DNA of 64,000 bases. Origin: Halomarinibacterium sp041392205. Lineage in GTDB: Bacteria; Bacteroidota; Bacteroidia; Flavobacteriales; Flavobacteriaceae. The stretch is from the NCBI GenBank assembly GCA_041392205.1, contig JAWKMO010000003.1, forward strand, positions 368,874 to 432,873, read 5' to 3'. Made by a program: the position numbers and the translations under genes. The notes under the pieces are model-generated. The model searched no databases. It was not told the origin of the DNA and saw only the letters and a program-made list of their open reading frames with translations. Of the stretch, positions 8,846-17,042 are shown piece after piece; position 1 is the first letter of the stretch; the number at the start of each line of letters is the position of its first letter.

Positions 8846-9304
8846 ATGAAAATAGAAATTGTATCCTTTCAACCCAAATACGCGCAAGCCTTTTACGATT
8901 TAAATATCGAATGGCTGGAAACCCATTTTTATGTGGAAGATTATGACAGGGAAGTCCTGCATAAACCGCAGCAGTATATTTTAGATAGAGGGGGGCATAT
9001 TTTCTTTGCTTTGGAAAACACTACTGTTTTAGGAACCGTTGCCTTAATGCCTCATAATAAAGATTTTTTTGAACTCACCAAAATGGCAGTAACTCCTAAA
9101 GCTAGAGGAAATACTATTGGACAACAACTCATGCAATCGTGTATTGATTTTGCAAAAGAAAATAAATTCCATTTAATGTTATACTCCAACACCAAATTGG
9201 AAAATGCTATTTATATCTACAGAAAGTACGGCTTTGTAGAAATTCCTGTAGAGGCAAATAGCCCTTACAAACGCAGTAATATTAAAATGGTTCTTACTTT
9301 ATAA
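8846..9304 (+). CDS. GNAT-family N-acetyltransferase
   Basis: A 152-residue single-domain GNAT protein. The acetyl-CoA loop is visible in the segment VTPKARGNTIGQQLM (about residues 92-106), preceded by strand FFELTKMAV and followed by the C-terminal IYIYRKYGFVEI typical of the family. It starts 78 nt after ftcD. The acceptor is not predictable; small molecules or protein N-termini are both possible. Confidence 0.85.
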   Translation: MKIEIVSFQPKYAQAFYDLNIEWLETHFYVEDYDREVLHKPQQYILDRGGHIFFALENTTVLGTVALMPHNKDFFELTKMAVTPKARGNTIGQQLMQSCIDFAKENKFHLMLYSNTKLENAIYIYRKYGFVEIPVEANSPYKRSNIKMVLTL

Positions 9305-9357
9305 CTTTGCCCTATATTTACTGCTGTTTTAATTTTAATTAAATAGACCCTTTATCC

Positions 9358-9987
9358 ATGAAAAATATAGCCCAGATTTTTACAAATAACCAGCAATGGG
9401 TTCAGGAAAAATTGAACATCGATAAAAACTACTTCAAAAATTTATCGAAAGGGCAAAACCCAGAGATTCTGTATATTGGGTGTAGCGACAGTCGGGTTTC
9501 TGCAGAAGAACTCATGGGTATTTCCCCAGGAGAGGCGTTTATACATAGAAACATTGCCAACATGGTGCCTAATACCGATTTAAGCTCTATGTCTGTAATA
9601 CAGTATGCGGTATTGCATTTAAAAGTAAATCACGTAGTGGTATGCGGACATTATTACTGTGGCGGGGTTAAAGCAGCTATGCAAAGCGAAGATTTGGGAA
9701 TTTTAAATCCGTGGTTACGGAATATTAGAGATGTCTATCGTACCCATAGTAAAGAATTAAATGCTATTATAAATGAAGAAGAACGTTATAAACGCCTAGT
9801 AGAGTTAAATGTGCAAGAGCAATGTATTAATGTCATTAAAACTGCCGAAGTACAGAGAGCTTATACTAGCAGGGGGCTTACCATACACGGATGGGTGTTT
9901 GATGTTCATTCTGGAAAACTTATCGACTTAAATATAGATTTTCCAAAAGTCCTTGAAAATGTGATGGAAATTTACCGATTGAAATAG
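9358..9987 (+). CDS. can: Beta-class carbonic anhydrase
   Basis: A 209-residue beta-carbonic anhydrase that interconverts CO2 and bicarbonate in the cytoplasm. All zinc and active-site residues are visible: CSDSR (C42, D44, R46) and HYYC (H98, C101), plus HRNIANMV and CGHYYCGGVKAAM. There is no signal peptide, so bicarbonate supply to carboxylases such as the acyl-CoA carboxylase encoded downstream is a plausible role. A TAACTTTG element at 9302-9309 could serve as its -7 box. The next gene starts 3 nt after its stop. Confidence 0.95.
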   Translation: MKNIAQIFTNNQQWVQEKLNIDKNYFKNLSKGQNPEILYIGCSDSRVSAEELMGISPGEAFIHRNIANMVPNTDLSSMSVIQYAVLHLKVNHVVVCGHYYCGGVKAAMQSEDLGILNPWLRNIRDVYRTHSKELNAIINEEERYKRLVELNVQEQCINVIKTAEVQRAYTSRGLTIHGWVFDVHSGKLIDLNIDFPKVLENVMEIYRLK

Positions 9988-9990
9988 AGT

Positions 9991-10512
9991 ATGAAACCTT
10001 TTCTAATCCTTATAAGCTTTGTATTTAGTGTCTCTAGTTGGTCACAAATAACTGGACAATGCTACCAAGACGGGTATCCTTATCCTATGGTAAAAGTGTA
10101 TTTTGAAAATATAAAACCAAAGGTAACTAGTGATTTTGAAGGTACTATTTTACTGAAAATTCCAAAAGATTCTATTTCAAAAAACCTTGTATTTCAATAT
10201 GAAGGCATTTATATACAAATTACCAACTGCCCTTTAAGTGAAGGATCCACAATAGATCTTGGAAAAATCCAACTTCCCAAACACAAACAACTAACGCTAG
10301 AAGAATATAAAAAACTAAAACGAAAAAACCGTAAAGAATGTCTCCCGCTGTACCAAGGCACCACTCTTATTGGCTACGAAAATCGCTATGAACTTGATAA
10401 CGACGTGTTACCATTTCATTGTCCAGACGGCAAAGGTGTAAGTGGGTATGTGTATGATAAAAAGCGAAACGTATTTACCATCCCTTGGGAACGTTTTGTG
10501 GGGTGTGAGTAA
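9991..10512 (+). CDS. Exported hypothetical protein
   Basis: 173 residues with a clear signal peptide (MKPFLILISFVFSVSSWSQ, cleavage near residue 19). The start of the mature part (ITGQCYQDGYPYPMVKVYF...TSDFEG) resembles the beta-sandwich carboxypeptidase-regulatory-like fold. The middle is Lys-rich and the end has Cys residues near PFHCPDG and FVGCE. I do not recognise a named family and assign no function. It lies 3 nt after the carbonic anhydrase stop, so it is probably co-transcribed, and converges on the HAD gene. Confidence 0.7.
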   Translation: MKPFLILISFVFSVSSWSQITGQCYQDGYPYPMVKVYFENIKPKVTSDFEGTILLKIPKDSISKNLVFQYEGIYIQITNCPLSEGSTIDLGKIQLPKHKQLTLEEYKKLKRKNRKECLPLYQGTTLIGYENRYELDNDVLPFHCPDGKGVSGYVYDKKRNVFTIPWERFVGCE

Positions 10513-10528
10513 TCTTTTAAAAAAAGCT

Positions 10529-11221
10529 TTATAAAATTTGCAGCATTTCGGTAGCTTTAGAGAGCAGCCTAAAATTGGGGTGTTCCACAGGCTCTTTTAC
10601 GAGTTCATGTACCCAAGTGTTATGAAATGGGATATGAAATGCGTGCCCTCCAATTTCCAAAACTGGCAAAATATCACTCTTTACACTATTGCCTACCATT
10701 AAAAACTCGTGTGGGTTTATGTATAATTGTTTCACTAAATTTTGATAATGTTTAGGGGTTTTGTCAGACATTACTTCGATATGGTGAAAATAAGGTTCCA
10801 ATCCAGATTTACCAAGCTTTCGCTCTTGGTCCAACAAATCCCCTTTGGTAGCCATGATAAGTTGATATTTTGAAGACAATTGTTTTAACGTATCCTCAAT
10901 TCCATCTATTAAAACCACGGGAGCATTCAACATTTCTTTCCCTATTTCAATAAGCTTTTCAATAATTGAGATGGGTAACTTTCCGTTCGAAAACTGAATA
11001 GCGGCTTCAATAAGCGATAAAGTAAATGGCTTAATTCCATAACCATACAGCGGAAGGTTTTTCATTTCTACTTCAAAAAGAAGTTGGTTGCAATTATCTT
11101 CATCTATGAAATCTTTTAGTAAAATACAAAACTGCTGTTCTGCTTCTCGAAACAGTGTTTCGTTTTCCCAAAGGGTATCATCTGCGTCAAATGCGATGGC
11201 CTTGATTTTGGTTAATGGCAT
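10529..11221 (-). CDS. HAD-superfamily hydrolase
   Basis: A 230-residue HAD phosphatase. Motif I is FDADDTLW (D12, D14), motif II the T in LIMATKGD, motif III the K in KTPKHYQNL, and motif IV the MVGNSVKSDI segment. The helical cap lies between motifs I and II. This layout matches the YjjG-like or phosphoglycolate-phosphatase-like subgroup. The substrate is unknown; nucleotide or sugar phosphates are possible. It starts 4 nt after the small lipoprotein gene, so it may share a transcript with ettA. Confidence 0.88.
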   Translation of the reverse strand: MPLTKIKAIAFDADDTLWENETLFREAEQQFCILLKDFIDEDNCNQLLFEVEMKNLPLYGYGIKPFTLSLIEAAIQFSNGKLPISIIEKLIEIGKEMLNAPVVLIDGIEDTLKQLSSKYQLIMATKGDLLDQERKLGKSGLEPYFHHIEVMSDKTPKHYQNLVKQLYINPHEFLMVGNSVKSDILPVLEIGGHAFHIPFHNTWVHELVKEPVEHPNFRLLSKATEMLQIL

Positions 11222-11224
11222 TAT

Positions 11225-11632
11225 TTATTCTTTACAGATTTTACCAAATCTCTCAATAATTTTTCCGTCTTTTCTCTTCATAGTAGCTTTATAATTCATA
11301 CATCTTCCTATGATGAATATTTTTTCTACCAATATCCCATTGTTATCATTAATTAACTTTTCTCTTTTAGTAAAATTTTTACTAGTTTCATCATAGTTAA
11401 TTCGATAAGTACATTCATCTATCCAATTTAATTTTATATCTCCTGATTTACCATTTCCTATTTCATTAACCCATTCTTTTTGAGAATTTCTTTTTCTTAC
11501 AATAACAATTTTATCTATTGTATCATTCTCAGATTCAATGTAAAAATTTCCATTTCTAAAGTCGTCACATTTTAGATTGGATGAACAAGAAAGTAAACTA
11601 AAGGTTAATAAAAGTAAAATAGGAATTTTCAA
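11225..11632 (-). CDS. Small hypothetical lipoprotein
   Basis: 135 residues. The N-terminus MKIPILLLLTFSLLSCSS is a lipoprotein signal with Cys16 as the lipidation site. The remainder has regularly spaced charged and aromatic residues (FRNGNFYIESENDTI..., CTYRINYDE) suggesting a small beta-sheet domain. Similar small lipoproteins are common in Flavobacteriaceae and have no known function. It directly abuts ettA (stop at 11633) and precedes the HAD gene. It is visibly more AT-rich than both neighbours. Confidence 0.7.
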   Translation of the reverse strand: MKIPILLLLTFSLLSCSSNLKCDDFRNGNFYIESENDTIDKIVIVRKRNSQKEWVNEIGNGKSGDIKLNWIDECTYRINYDETSKNFTKREKLINDNNGILVEKIFIIGRCMNYKATMKRKDGKIIERFGKICKE

Positions 11633-13324
11633 TTATCTAATGAGTTTCTTATACTTAATACGCTTCGGCATTAAATCGCCTCCAAGGCGTTTCTTTTTAT
11701 TTTCTTCGTAATCACTAAACCCTCCTTCAAAGAAGTACACTTCACTGTTTCCTTCAAACGCTAAAATATGGGTACAGATTCTGTCTAAAAACCAACGGTC
11801 GTGGCTAATGACCACAGCGCAACCAGCAAAGTTTTCAAGACCTTCTTCCAATGCCCGCAAGGTGTTTATATCTAAATCATTAGTAGGCTCATCCAGCAGT
11901 AACACGTTTCCTTCTTCCTTTAATGTCATGGCCAAATGCAAGCGGTTGCGTTCTCCTCCAGAGAGCATAGAAACTTTTTTGTTTTGCTCACTTCCCGAAA
12001 AATTAAATCGGCTTAAATACGCTCTTGAGTTTACTTGACGACCTCCCATCATAATAAGTTCTTGTTTGTCACTAAAGTTCTCCCAAATGGTTTTTTCGGG
12101 GTCTATATTGGAGTGACTTTGATCTACATAAGCAATTTTTGCGGTATCGCCTACTTCAAATGTGCCTCTATCGGCCTCAAGTTCCCCCATAATCATTTTA
12201 AAAATGGTGGTTTTTCCAGCCCCATTAGGACCAATAATACCCACAATGCCTGCTTGTGGTAATTTGAAGTTTAAATTGTCATACAACAACTTTTCTCCAA
12301 ATGCTTTGGCAACCCCTTTGGCTTCAATAACATTGGTTCCTAATCGGGGTCCATTGGGGATATAGATTTCGAGTTTTTCGTCCAATTGCTTTTGATCTTG
12401 ACTCATCAATTTGTCATAATTCTGCAAACGCGCTTTTTGCTTGGTTTGACGCCCTTTGGCCCCTTGACGCACCCATTCCAACTCCCGTTCTAAGGTTTTT
12501 TGCCTTTTACTGGCTTGCTTTTGCTCCTGTGCTAGACGTTTCGATTTTTGATCTAACCAAGACGAATAATTTCCTTTCCACGGAATACCTTCTCCTCTAT
12601 CCAATTCCAAAATCCACCCCGCAACATTATCTAGAAAATAACGGTCGTGGGTTACAGCAATCACGGTTCCTTTGTATTGTGCTAAATGATGTTCCAGCCA
12701 ATGCACACTTTCGGCGTCCAAGTGATTGGTAGGCTCATCCAATAACAATACATCGGGCTCTTGAAGTAATAATCTACATAATGCTACCCTTCTACGTTCC
12801 CCACCAGAAAGTACCCTAATGGGTGTATCGCCATCGGGTGTGCGTAAAGCATCCATAGCGATTTCCAATTTGGTATCGAGTTCCCAAGCGTTGGTAGCGT
12901 CAATTTTATCCTGAAGTTTGGCTTGTTTGTCCATAAGTTCCTGCATTTTGTCAGGATTCTCATAAACTTCGGGCAGGCCAAACATATCGTTAATTTTATT
13001 GTATTCGTCAAGAATATCCACTACCTCTTGAGCGCCTTCCTTCACAATGTCGATAACCGTTTTGGTTTCATCCAGTTTAGGCTCTTGTTCCAGATACCCA
13101 ACGGTATAGCCAGGGGCAAACACGACATCGCCTTGGTGATTTTTATCCAAGCCAGCAATGATTTTTAATAAGGTGGATTTACCACTTCCGTTAAGACCTA
13201 AAATTCCAATCTTAGCACCATAAAAAAAGCTTAAATAGATATTCTTTAAAACAGGGGTTTGTGCACTCTGATAGGTTTTGGTAACCCCAGACATGGAAAA
13301 AATGACTTTTTTATCGTCAGACAT
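11633..13324 (-). CDS. ettA: ABC-F translational throttle protein EttA
   Basis: A 563-residue soluble tandem ATPase with no membrane segments. It has two Walker A loops (GLNGSGKS at about 43-50 and GPNGAGKT in the second half), two LSGGE signatures and two LLLDEPTNxLD Walker B blocks. The linker between domains is rich in Lys, Arg and Gln, as in ABC-F proteins that bind the ribosomal E site. Length and the second-domain TKIAYVDQ segment fit EttA, which gates entry into elongation according to ATP/ADP ratio. Confidence 0.95.
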   Translation of the reverse strand: MSDDKKVIFSMSGVTKTYQSAQTPVLKNIYLSFFYGAKIGILGLNGSGKSTLLKIIAGLDKNHQGDVVFAPGYTVGYLEQEPKLDETKTVIDIVKEGAQEVVDILDEYNKINDMFGLPEVYENPDKMQELMDKQAKLQDKIDATNAWELDTKLEIAMDALRTPDGDTPIRVLSGGERRRVALCRLLLQEPDVLLLDEPTNHLDAESVHWLEHHLAQYKGTVIAVTHDRYFLDNVAGWILELDRGEGIPWKGNYSSWLDQKSKRLAQEQKQASKRQKTLERELEWVRQGAKGRQTKQKARLQNYDKLMSQDQKQLDEKLEIYIPNGPRLGTNVIEAKGVAKAFGEKLLYDNLNFKLPQAGIVGIIGPNGAGKTTIFKMIMGELEADRGTFEVGDTAKIAYVDQSHSNIDPEKTIWENFSDKQELIMMGGRQVNSRAYLSRFNFSGSEQNKKVSMLSGGERNRLHLAMTLKEEGNVLLLDEPTNDLDINTLRALEEGLENFAGCAVVISHDRWFLDRICTHILAFEGNSEVYFFEGGFSDYEENKKKRLGGDLMPKRIKYKKLIR

Positions 13325-13449
13325 AGTTTAGTGAATTGTTAATAGTGAATGGTTGTTGGTTAATCGAAATTTCTTAAGTAAGATACCGCATCTCTCTTCT
13401 CTCTTCTCTCTTTTCTTTTTCTTCTAGGTGATTGCTTATTAATAAAAAA

Positions 13450-13626
13450 CTATACCCTTCCTTTAAGAGCATTAAATACCCAAGCAATGGCAAAAAAACC
13501 AATGCCCACAGAAGCAAATCCCCATCCAGCCACATCGTCATATTTAAAAGCTCCCATAGCAACAAGAGCGCAGCCTACTATAATCATAATAAATGTGGCC
13601 CAAGCCAATACCGTATTTTTATTCAT
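13450..13626 (-). CDS. CAL67264-type small membrane protein
   Basis: A 58-codon reading frame, too short for a usual length cut-off. It starts at ATG 13626 (or the adjacent in-frame ATG at 13629) and ends in TAG at 13450. The product begins MNKNTVLAWATF and contains two hydrophobic stretches (residues about 7-25 and 35-52) separated by a short polar hairpin, KYDDVAG, and ends ALKGRV. This matches, from memory, a small flavobacterial membrane-protein family named CAL67264, of unknown function. It lies between ettA and the acyl-CoA carboxylase gene and probably accounts for an otherwise empty 470-bp gap. Confidence 0.75.
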   Translation of the reverse strand: MNKNTVLAWATFIMIIVGCALVAMGAFKYDDVAGWGFASVGIGFFAIAWVFNALKGRV

Positions 13627-13644
13627 CATGTGAGTAACTTTTTT

Positions 13645-13679
13645 GGGCGTTCCCCCGAGTGCTCGGGGTCAGGCTTTCG
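13645..13679. repeat. REP-like palindromic element
   Basis: The core CCCCGAG-TG-CTCGGGG (13653-13668) is a perfect 7-bp stem with a 2-nt loop, set in a GGGCGTTC...GGTCAGGCTTTCG frame. That frame resembles interspersed GC-rich repeats I associate with flavobacterial genomes. The element is much more GC-rich than its surroundings and lies upstream of the small membrane protein. It is the only copy seen in this window. It could also act as a transcription-pausing hairpin. Confidence 0.5.
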
Positions 13680-13795
13680 ACATTACAAGGTAATTGTCTC
13701 AATCCTTAACGCAGATTTACGCAAATATCGGGAAATATTCAGAAAATAAGGCATCATTATAGGGCATTTCGTATTTTTGAAAAAATACTTCAATA

Positions 13796-15424
13796 ATGGA
13801 TATTAACTTCAACAAAAACGAAGATTATAATAAACTATTAGTCTCAGACTTACGCACAAAACTCTCTAAAATAAAATTGGGAGGAGGGCAAAAATCCATT
13901 GACAAGCACCACGCAAAAGGAAAAATGACAGCCCGCGAACGAATTGATTATTTGCTGGATGAGAAAAAACCCTCCATAGAAATAGCTGCCTTTGCAGGAG
14001 ACGGGATGTATGCCGAACACGGAGGATGCCCTAGCGGCGGTGTCGTGGTAAAAATAGGGTATGTACAGGGGAAGCAATGTATTGTGGTAGCAAACGATGC
14101 CACCGTAAAAGCAGGCGCTTGGTTTCCTATTACTGGAAAAAAGAATCTCCGTGCGCAAGAAATTTCCATTGAAAATAAGTTACCCATTATTTATCTAGTT
14201 GATAGCGCTGGGGTGTATCTGCCTATGCAGGATGAGATATTTCCGGACAAAGAACACTTCGGAAGAATTTTTAGAAACAATGCCGTAATGAGCAGTATGG
14301 GCATTACACAAATCGCCGCCGTGATGGGAAGCTGTGTTGCCGGAGGTGCCTACTTGCCCATTATGAGCGACGAAGCCTTAATTGTAGACAAAACAGGGAG
14401 TATTTTTCTAGCAGGAAGTTATTTGGTAAAAGCGGCTATAGGAGAAAGCATCGATAACGAAACCTTGGGCGGTGCTACTACCCATTGCGAAATTAGCGGG
14501 GTAACCGATTACAAAGCAAAAGACGATAAAGATGCTTTGGATACCATTAAAAACATAGTCTCTAAAATTGGGGATTTTGAAAAAGCGGGATTTAATCGAA
14601 TACAAGCTGAAAAACCAAAAGAGAATCCTGAGGATATCTTTGGAATACTACCAAAATCCAGAGCCGACCAATACGATATGTTAGAAATTATCAAGCGGTT
14701 AGTGGACAATTCCGAATTTGAACAGTATAAAGAAGGCTACGGAAAAACCATTCTTACCGGCTATGCCCGCATTGATGGCTGGGCAGTGGGCATTGTTGCC
14801 AATCAGCGTAAAGTAGTAAAAACCAAAAACGGCGAAATGCAGTTTGGAGGAGTGATTTATAGTGACAGTGCCGATAAAGCCACCCGATTTATAGCCAATT
14901 GCAATCAGAAAAAAATTCCGTTGGTATTTTTGCAAGACGTTTCTGGTTTTATGGTGGGCAGTAAAAGTGAACATGGCGGAATTATTAAAGATGGCGCTAA
15001 AATGGTCAATGCCGTGAGTAATAGTGTGGTTCCTAAGTTTACGGTTATCATCGGAAATTCGTATGGTGCAGGAAATTATGCCATGTGCGGAAAAGCCTAC
15101 GACCCTCGACTGATTATGGCTTGGCCCACTGCTGAATTAGCCGTAATGAGTGGAAATAGCGCCGCAAAAGTATTATTGCAAATTGAAACAGCTTCACTAA
15201 AAAAACAAGGGAAAGAACTTTCCGAGGAAGACGAAAAGGCCCTCTACGATAAAATTAAAGAGCGTTACGATAGGCAAATTTCACCCTACTATGCTGCATC
15301 GCGAATTTGGACGGATGCTATCATCGATCCATTAGATACTCGAAAATGGATTTCCATGGGTATTGAAGCAGCCAATCATTCCCCTATTGAAAAACCATTT
15401 AATTTGGGGGTGATACAAGTATAA
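13796..15424 (+). CDS. Acyl-CoA carboxylase beta subunit (methylcrotonyl-CoA carboxylase type)
   Basis: A 542-residue carboxyltransferase subunit with two crotonase-like halves. Visible signatures are KGKMTARERIDYLLD near residue 45, the first oxyanion region MGSCVAGGAYLP, and the second ITGNSYGAGNYAMCG-like block (here IIGNSYGAGNYAMCG). It transfers carboxyl from biotin to an acyl-CoA, giving 3-methylglutaconyl-CoA or methylmalonyl-CoA depending on substrate. The sequence pattern favours methylcrotonyl-CoA (leucine degradation), but propionyl-CoA is possible. No biotin-carboxylase alpha subunit is adjacent, so the partner must be encoded elsewhere. Confidence 0.88.
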   Translation: MDINFNKNEDYNKLLVSDLRTKLSKIKLGGGQKSIDKHHAKGKMTARERIDYLLDEKKPSIEIAAFAGDGMYAEHGGCPSGGVVVKIGYVQGKQCIVVANDATVKAGAWFPITGKKNLRAQEISIENKLPIIYLVDSAGVYLPMQDEIFPDKEHFGRIFRNNAVMSSMGITQIAAVMGSCVAGGAYLPIMSDEALIVDKTGSIFLAGSYLVKAAIGESIDNETLGGATTHCEISGVTDYKAKDDKDALDTIKNIVSKIGDFEKAGFNRIQAEKPKENPEDIFGILPKSRADQYDMLEIIKRLVDNSEFEQYKEGYGKTILTGYARIDGWAVGIVANQRKVVKTKNGEMQFGGVIYSDSADKATRFIANCNQKKIPLVFLQDVSGFMVGSKSEHGGIIKDGAKMVNAVSNSVVPKFTVIIGNSYGAGNYAMCGKAYDPRLIMAWPTAELAVMSGNSAAKVLLQIETASLKKQGKELSEEDEKALYDKIKERYDRQISPYYAASRIWTDAIIDPLDTRKWISMGIEAANHSPIEKPFNLGVIQV

Positions 15425-15517
15425 GCTTTTATAAATAATAGTCCTCTGTAAGCTTAGTGTATCTTTAACATAAAGTATCAATTATTCTCATTATATTGAG
15501 AAATTACTGAAACGTCT

Positions 15518-17041
15518 ATGATTACAAATATTGAAAATATAGAATTATCCTACCTAAGTTTTGAAGATTACCAAGAATTAAAGGAGGCCATGATTCAAGC
15601 CTACACAACGATGCCCGATATGTATTGGAGGGAAAGTCAAATTCAAAAACTTATTGATATTTTTCCCGAAGGGCAAGTTGTGGTGAAGGTAAATAACCAA
15701 ATAGCAGGTTGTGCTCTATCCATTATTTTGGATTACGATAAATTCGATGAGCACCATTCCTATGAAGAAATTACAGGCAATTATACCTTTAACACGCATA
15801 CCCAAGAAGGCGATGTACTTTATGGAATTGATGTATTTATAAAACCAGAATTTAGAGGACTCCGCTTAGGTAGGCGCTTATACGATTACCGCAAAGAACT
15901 ATGTGAACGTCTTAATTTAAGAGGGGTCGCGTTTGGTGGGAGAATTCCAAATTATCACCAATATAAGGATACCCTTACACCCAAAGAGTATATCGATAAA
16001 GTTCGAAAAAAAGAAATCCATGACCCTGTATTAAACTTTCAAATATCTAACGATTTTCATCCCGCAAAAATTCTCAAAAATTATTTAAAAGGGGATGTTG
16101 CGTCCGATGATTATGCGGTATTGTTAGAATGGGATAATGTCTATTATGAAAAGAAAAGCAAGAAGGCGCAAACGGTAAAAAAAATCATTCGTTTAGGACT
16201 TGTACAATGGCAAATGCGTTCTTACAAAAACCTAGAGGAATTAATGCAACAAGTTGAGTTTTTTGTAGATGCAGTTTCGGGATATCGATCGGATTTTGCT
16301 TTGTTTCCAGAATTTTTCATGTCGCCTTTAATGGCTGAAAACAATCACTTAGATCCGCATGAAGCCATTCGGGAATTAGCAAAATATTCGGCAACAATAG
16401 TTCAAAAATTTTCTGAATTAGCCATCTCTTATAACATCAATATTATTTCTGGATCGATGCCCGAATTGCGCGATGGAAATCTCTACAACGTAGGCTATTT
16501 ATGCAAACGAGATGGAAGTGTGGAAAGCTATGAAAAACTGCACGTAACGCCCGATGAAGCGAAAGTTTGGGGAATGATGGGTGGCAACGAATTAAAGATT
16601 TTCGATACAGACTGCGGAAAAATAGGCATTCTTATTTGTTATGATTCTGAATTTCCTGAATTGAGCCGTTTGTTGGCCGATGAAGGTATGGACATTTTAT
16701 TTATTCCCTTTTTAACCGATACCCAAAATGGGTATTCCCGTGTTCGCAATTGTGCTCAGGCGCGTGCCATTGAAAACGAATGCTATGTGGCCATTGCAGG
16801 CAGTGTAGGGAATCTGCCAAAAGTGCATAATATGGATATGCAGTTTGCACAATCTATGGTATTTACTCCTTGCGATTTTGCATTCCCAGCAACGGGAATT
16901 AAAGCAGAAGCTACTCCCAATACCGAAATGATTCTTATTGCCGATGTGGATATCGATTTATTACGCCAGCTAAATCAGTTTGGAAGTGTTCGAAATTTGC
17001 GCGATCGAAGAACTGATATTTTTGAGTTAAAAAAGAGGTAA
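15518..17041 (+). CDS. Fusion of GNAT acetyltransferase and carbon-nitrogen hydrolase
   Basis: 507 residues in two domains. Residues about 1-215 are a GNAT domain with the acetyl-CoA loop KPEFRGLRLGRRLY (109-122). Residues about 225-495 are a nitrilase-superfamily amidase with the full catalytic triad: E265 in ALFPEFF, K340 in YEKLHVTP and C374 in ILICYDSEFP. Such fusions are known in Bacteroidetes and other bacteria, and their substrate is unknown. An acyl-transfer/amide-hydrolysis pair acting on one metabolite is a reasonable inference. It converges on the M24 peptidase with only 1 nt between stops. Confidence 0.9.
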   Translation: MITNIENIELSYLSFEDYQELKEAMIQAYTTMPDMYWRESQIQKLIDIFPEGQVVVKVNNQIAGCALSIILDYDKFDEHHSYEEITGNYTFNTHTQEGDVLYGIDVFIKPEFRGLRLGRRLYDYRKELCERLNLRGVAFGGRIPNYHQYKDTLTPKEYIDKVRKKEIHDPVLNFQISNDFHPAKILKNYLKGDVASDDYAVLLEWDNVYYEKKSKKAQTVKKIIRLGLVQWQMRSYKNLEELMQQVEFFVDAVSGYRSDFALFPEFFMSPLMAENNHLDPHEAIRELAKYSATIVQKFSELAISYNINIISGSMPELRDGNLYNVGYLCKRDGSVESYEKLHVTPDEAKVWGMMGGNELKIFDTDCGKIGILICYDSEFPELSRLLADEGMDILFIPFLTDTQNGYSRVRNCAQARAIENECYVAIAGSVGNLPKVHNMDMQFAQSMVFTPCDFAFPATGIKAEATPNTEMILIADVDIDLLRQLNQFGSVRNLRDRRTDIFELKKR

Positions 17042-17042
17042 C

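Noticed and set aside
13374..13749. Overlapping reading frames of 63 and 105 codons on both strands
   Set aside because: They are low-complexity or lack family features and overlap the better-supported 58-codon membrane protein at 13450-13626.
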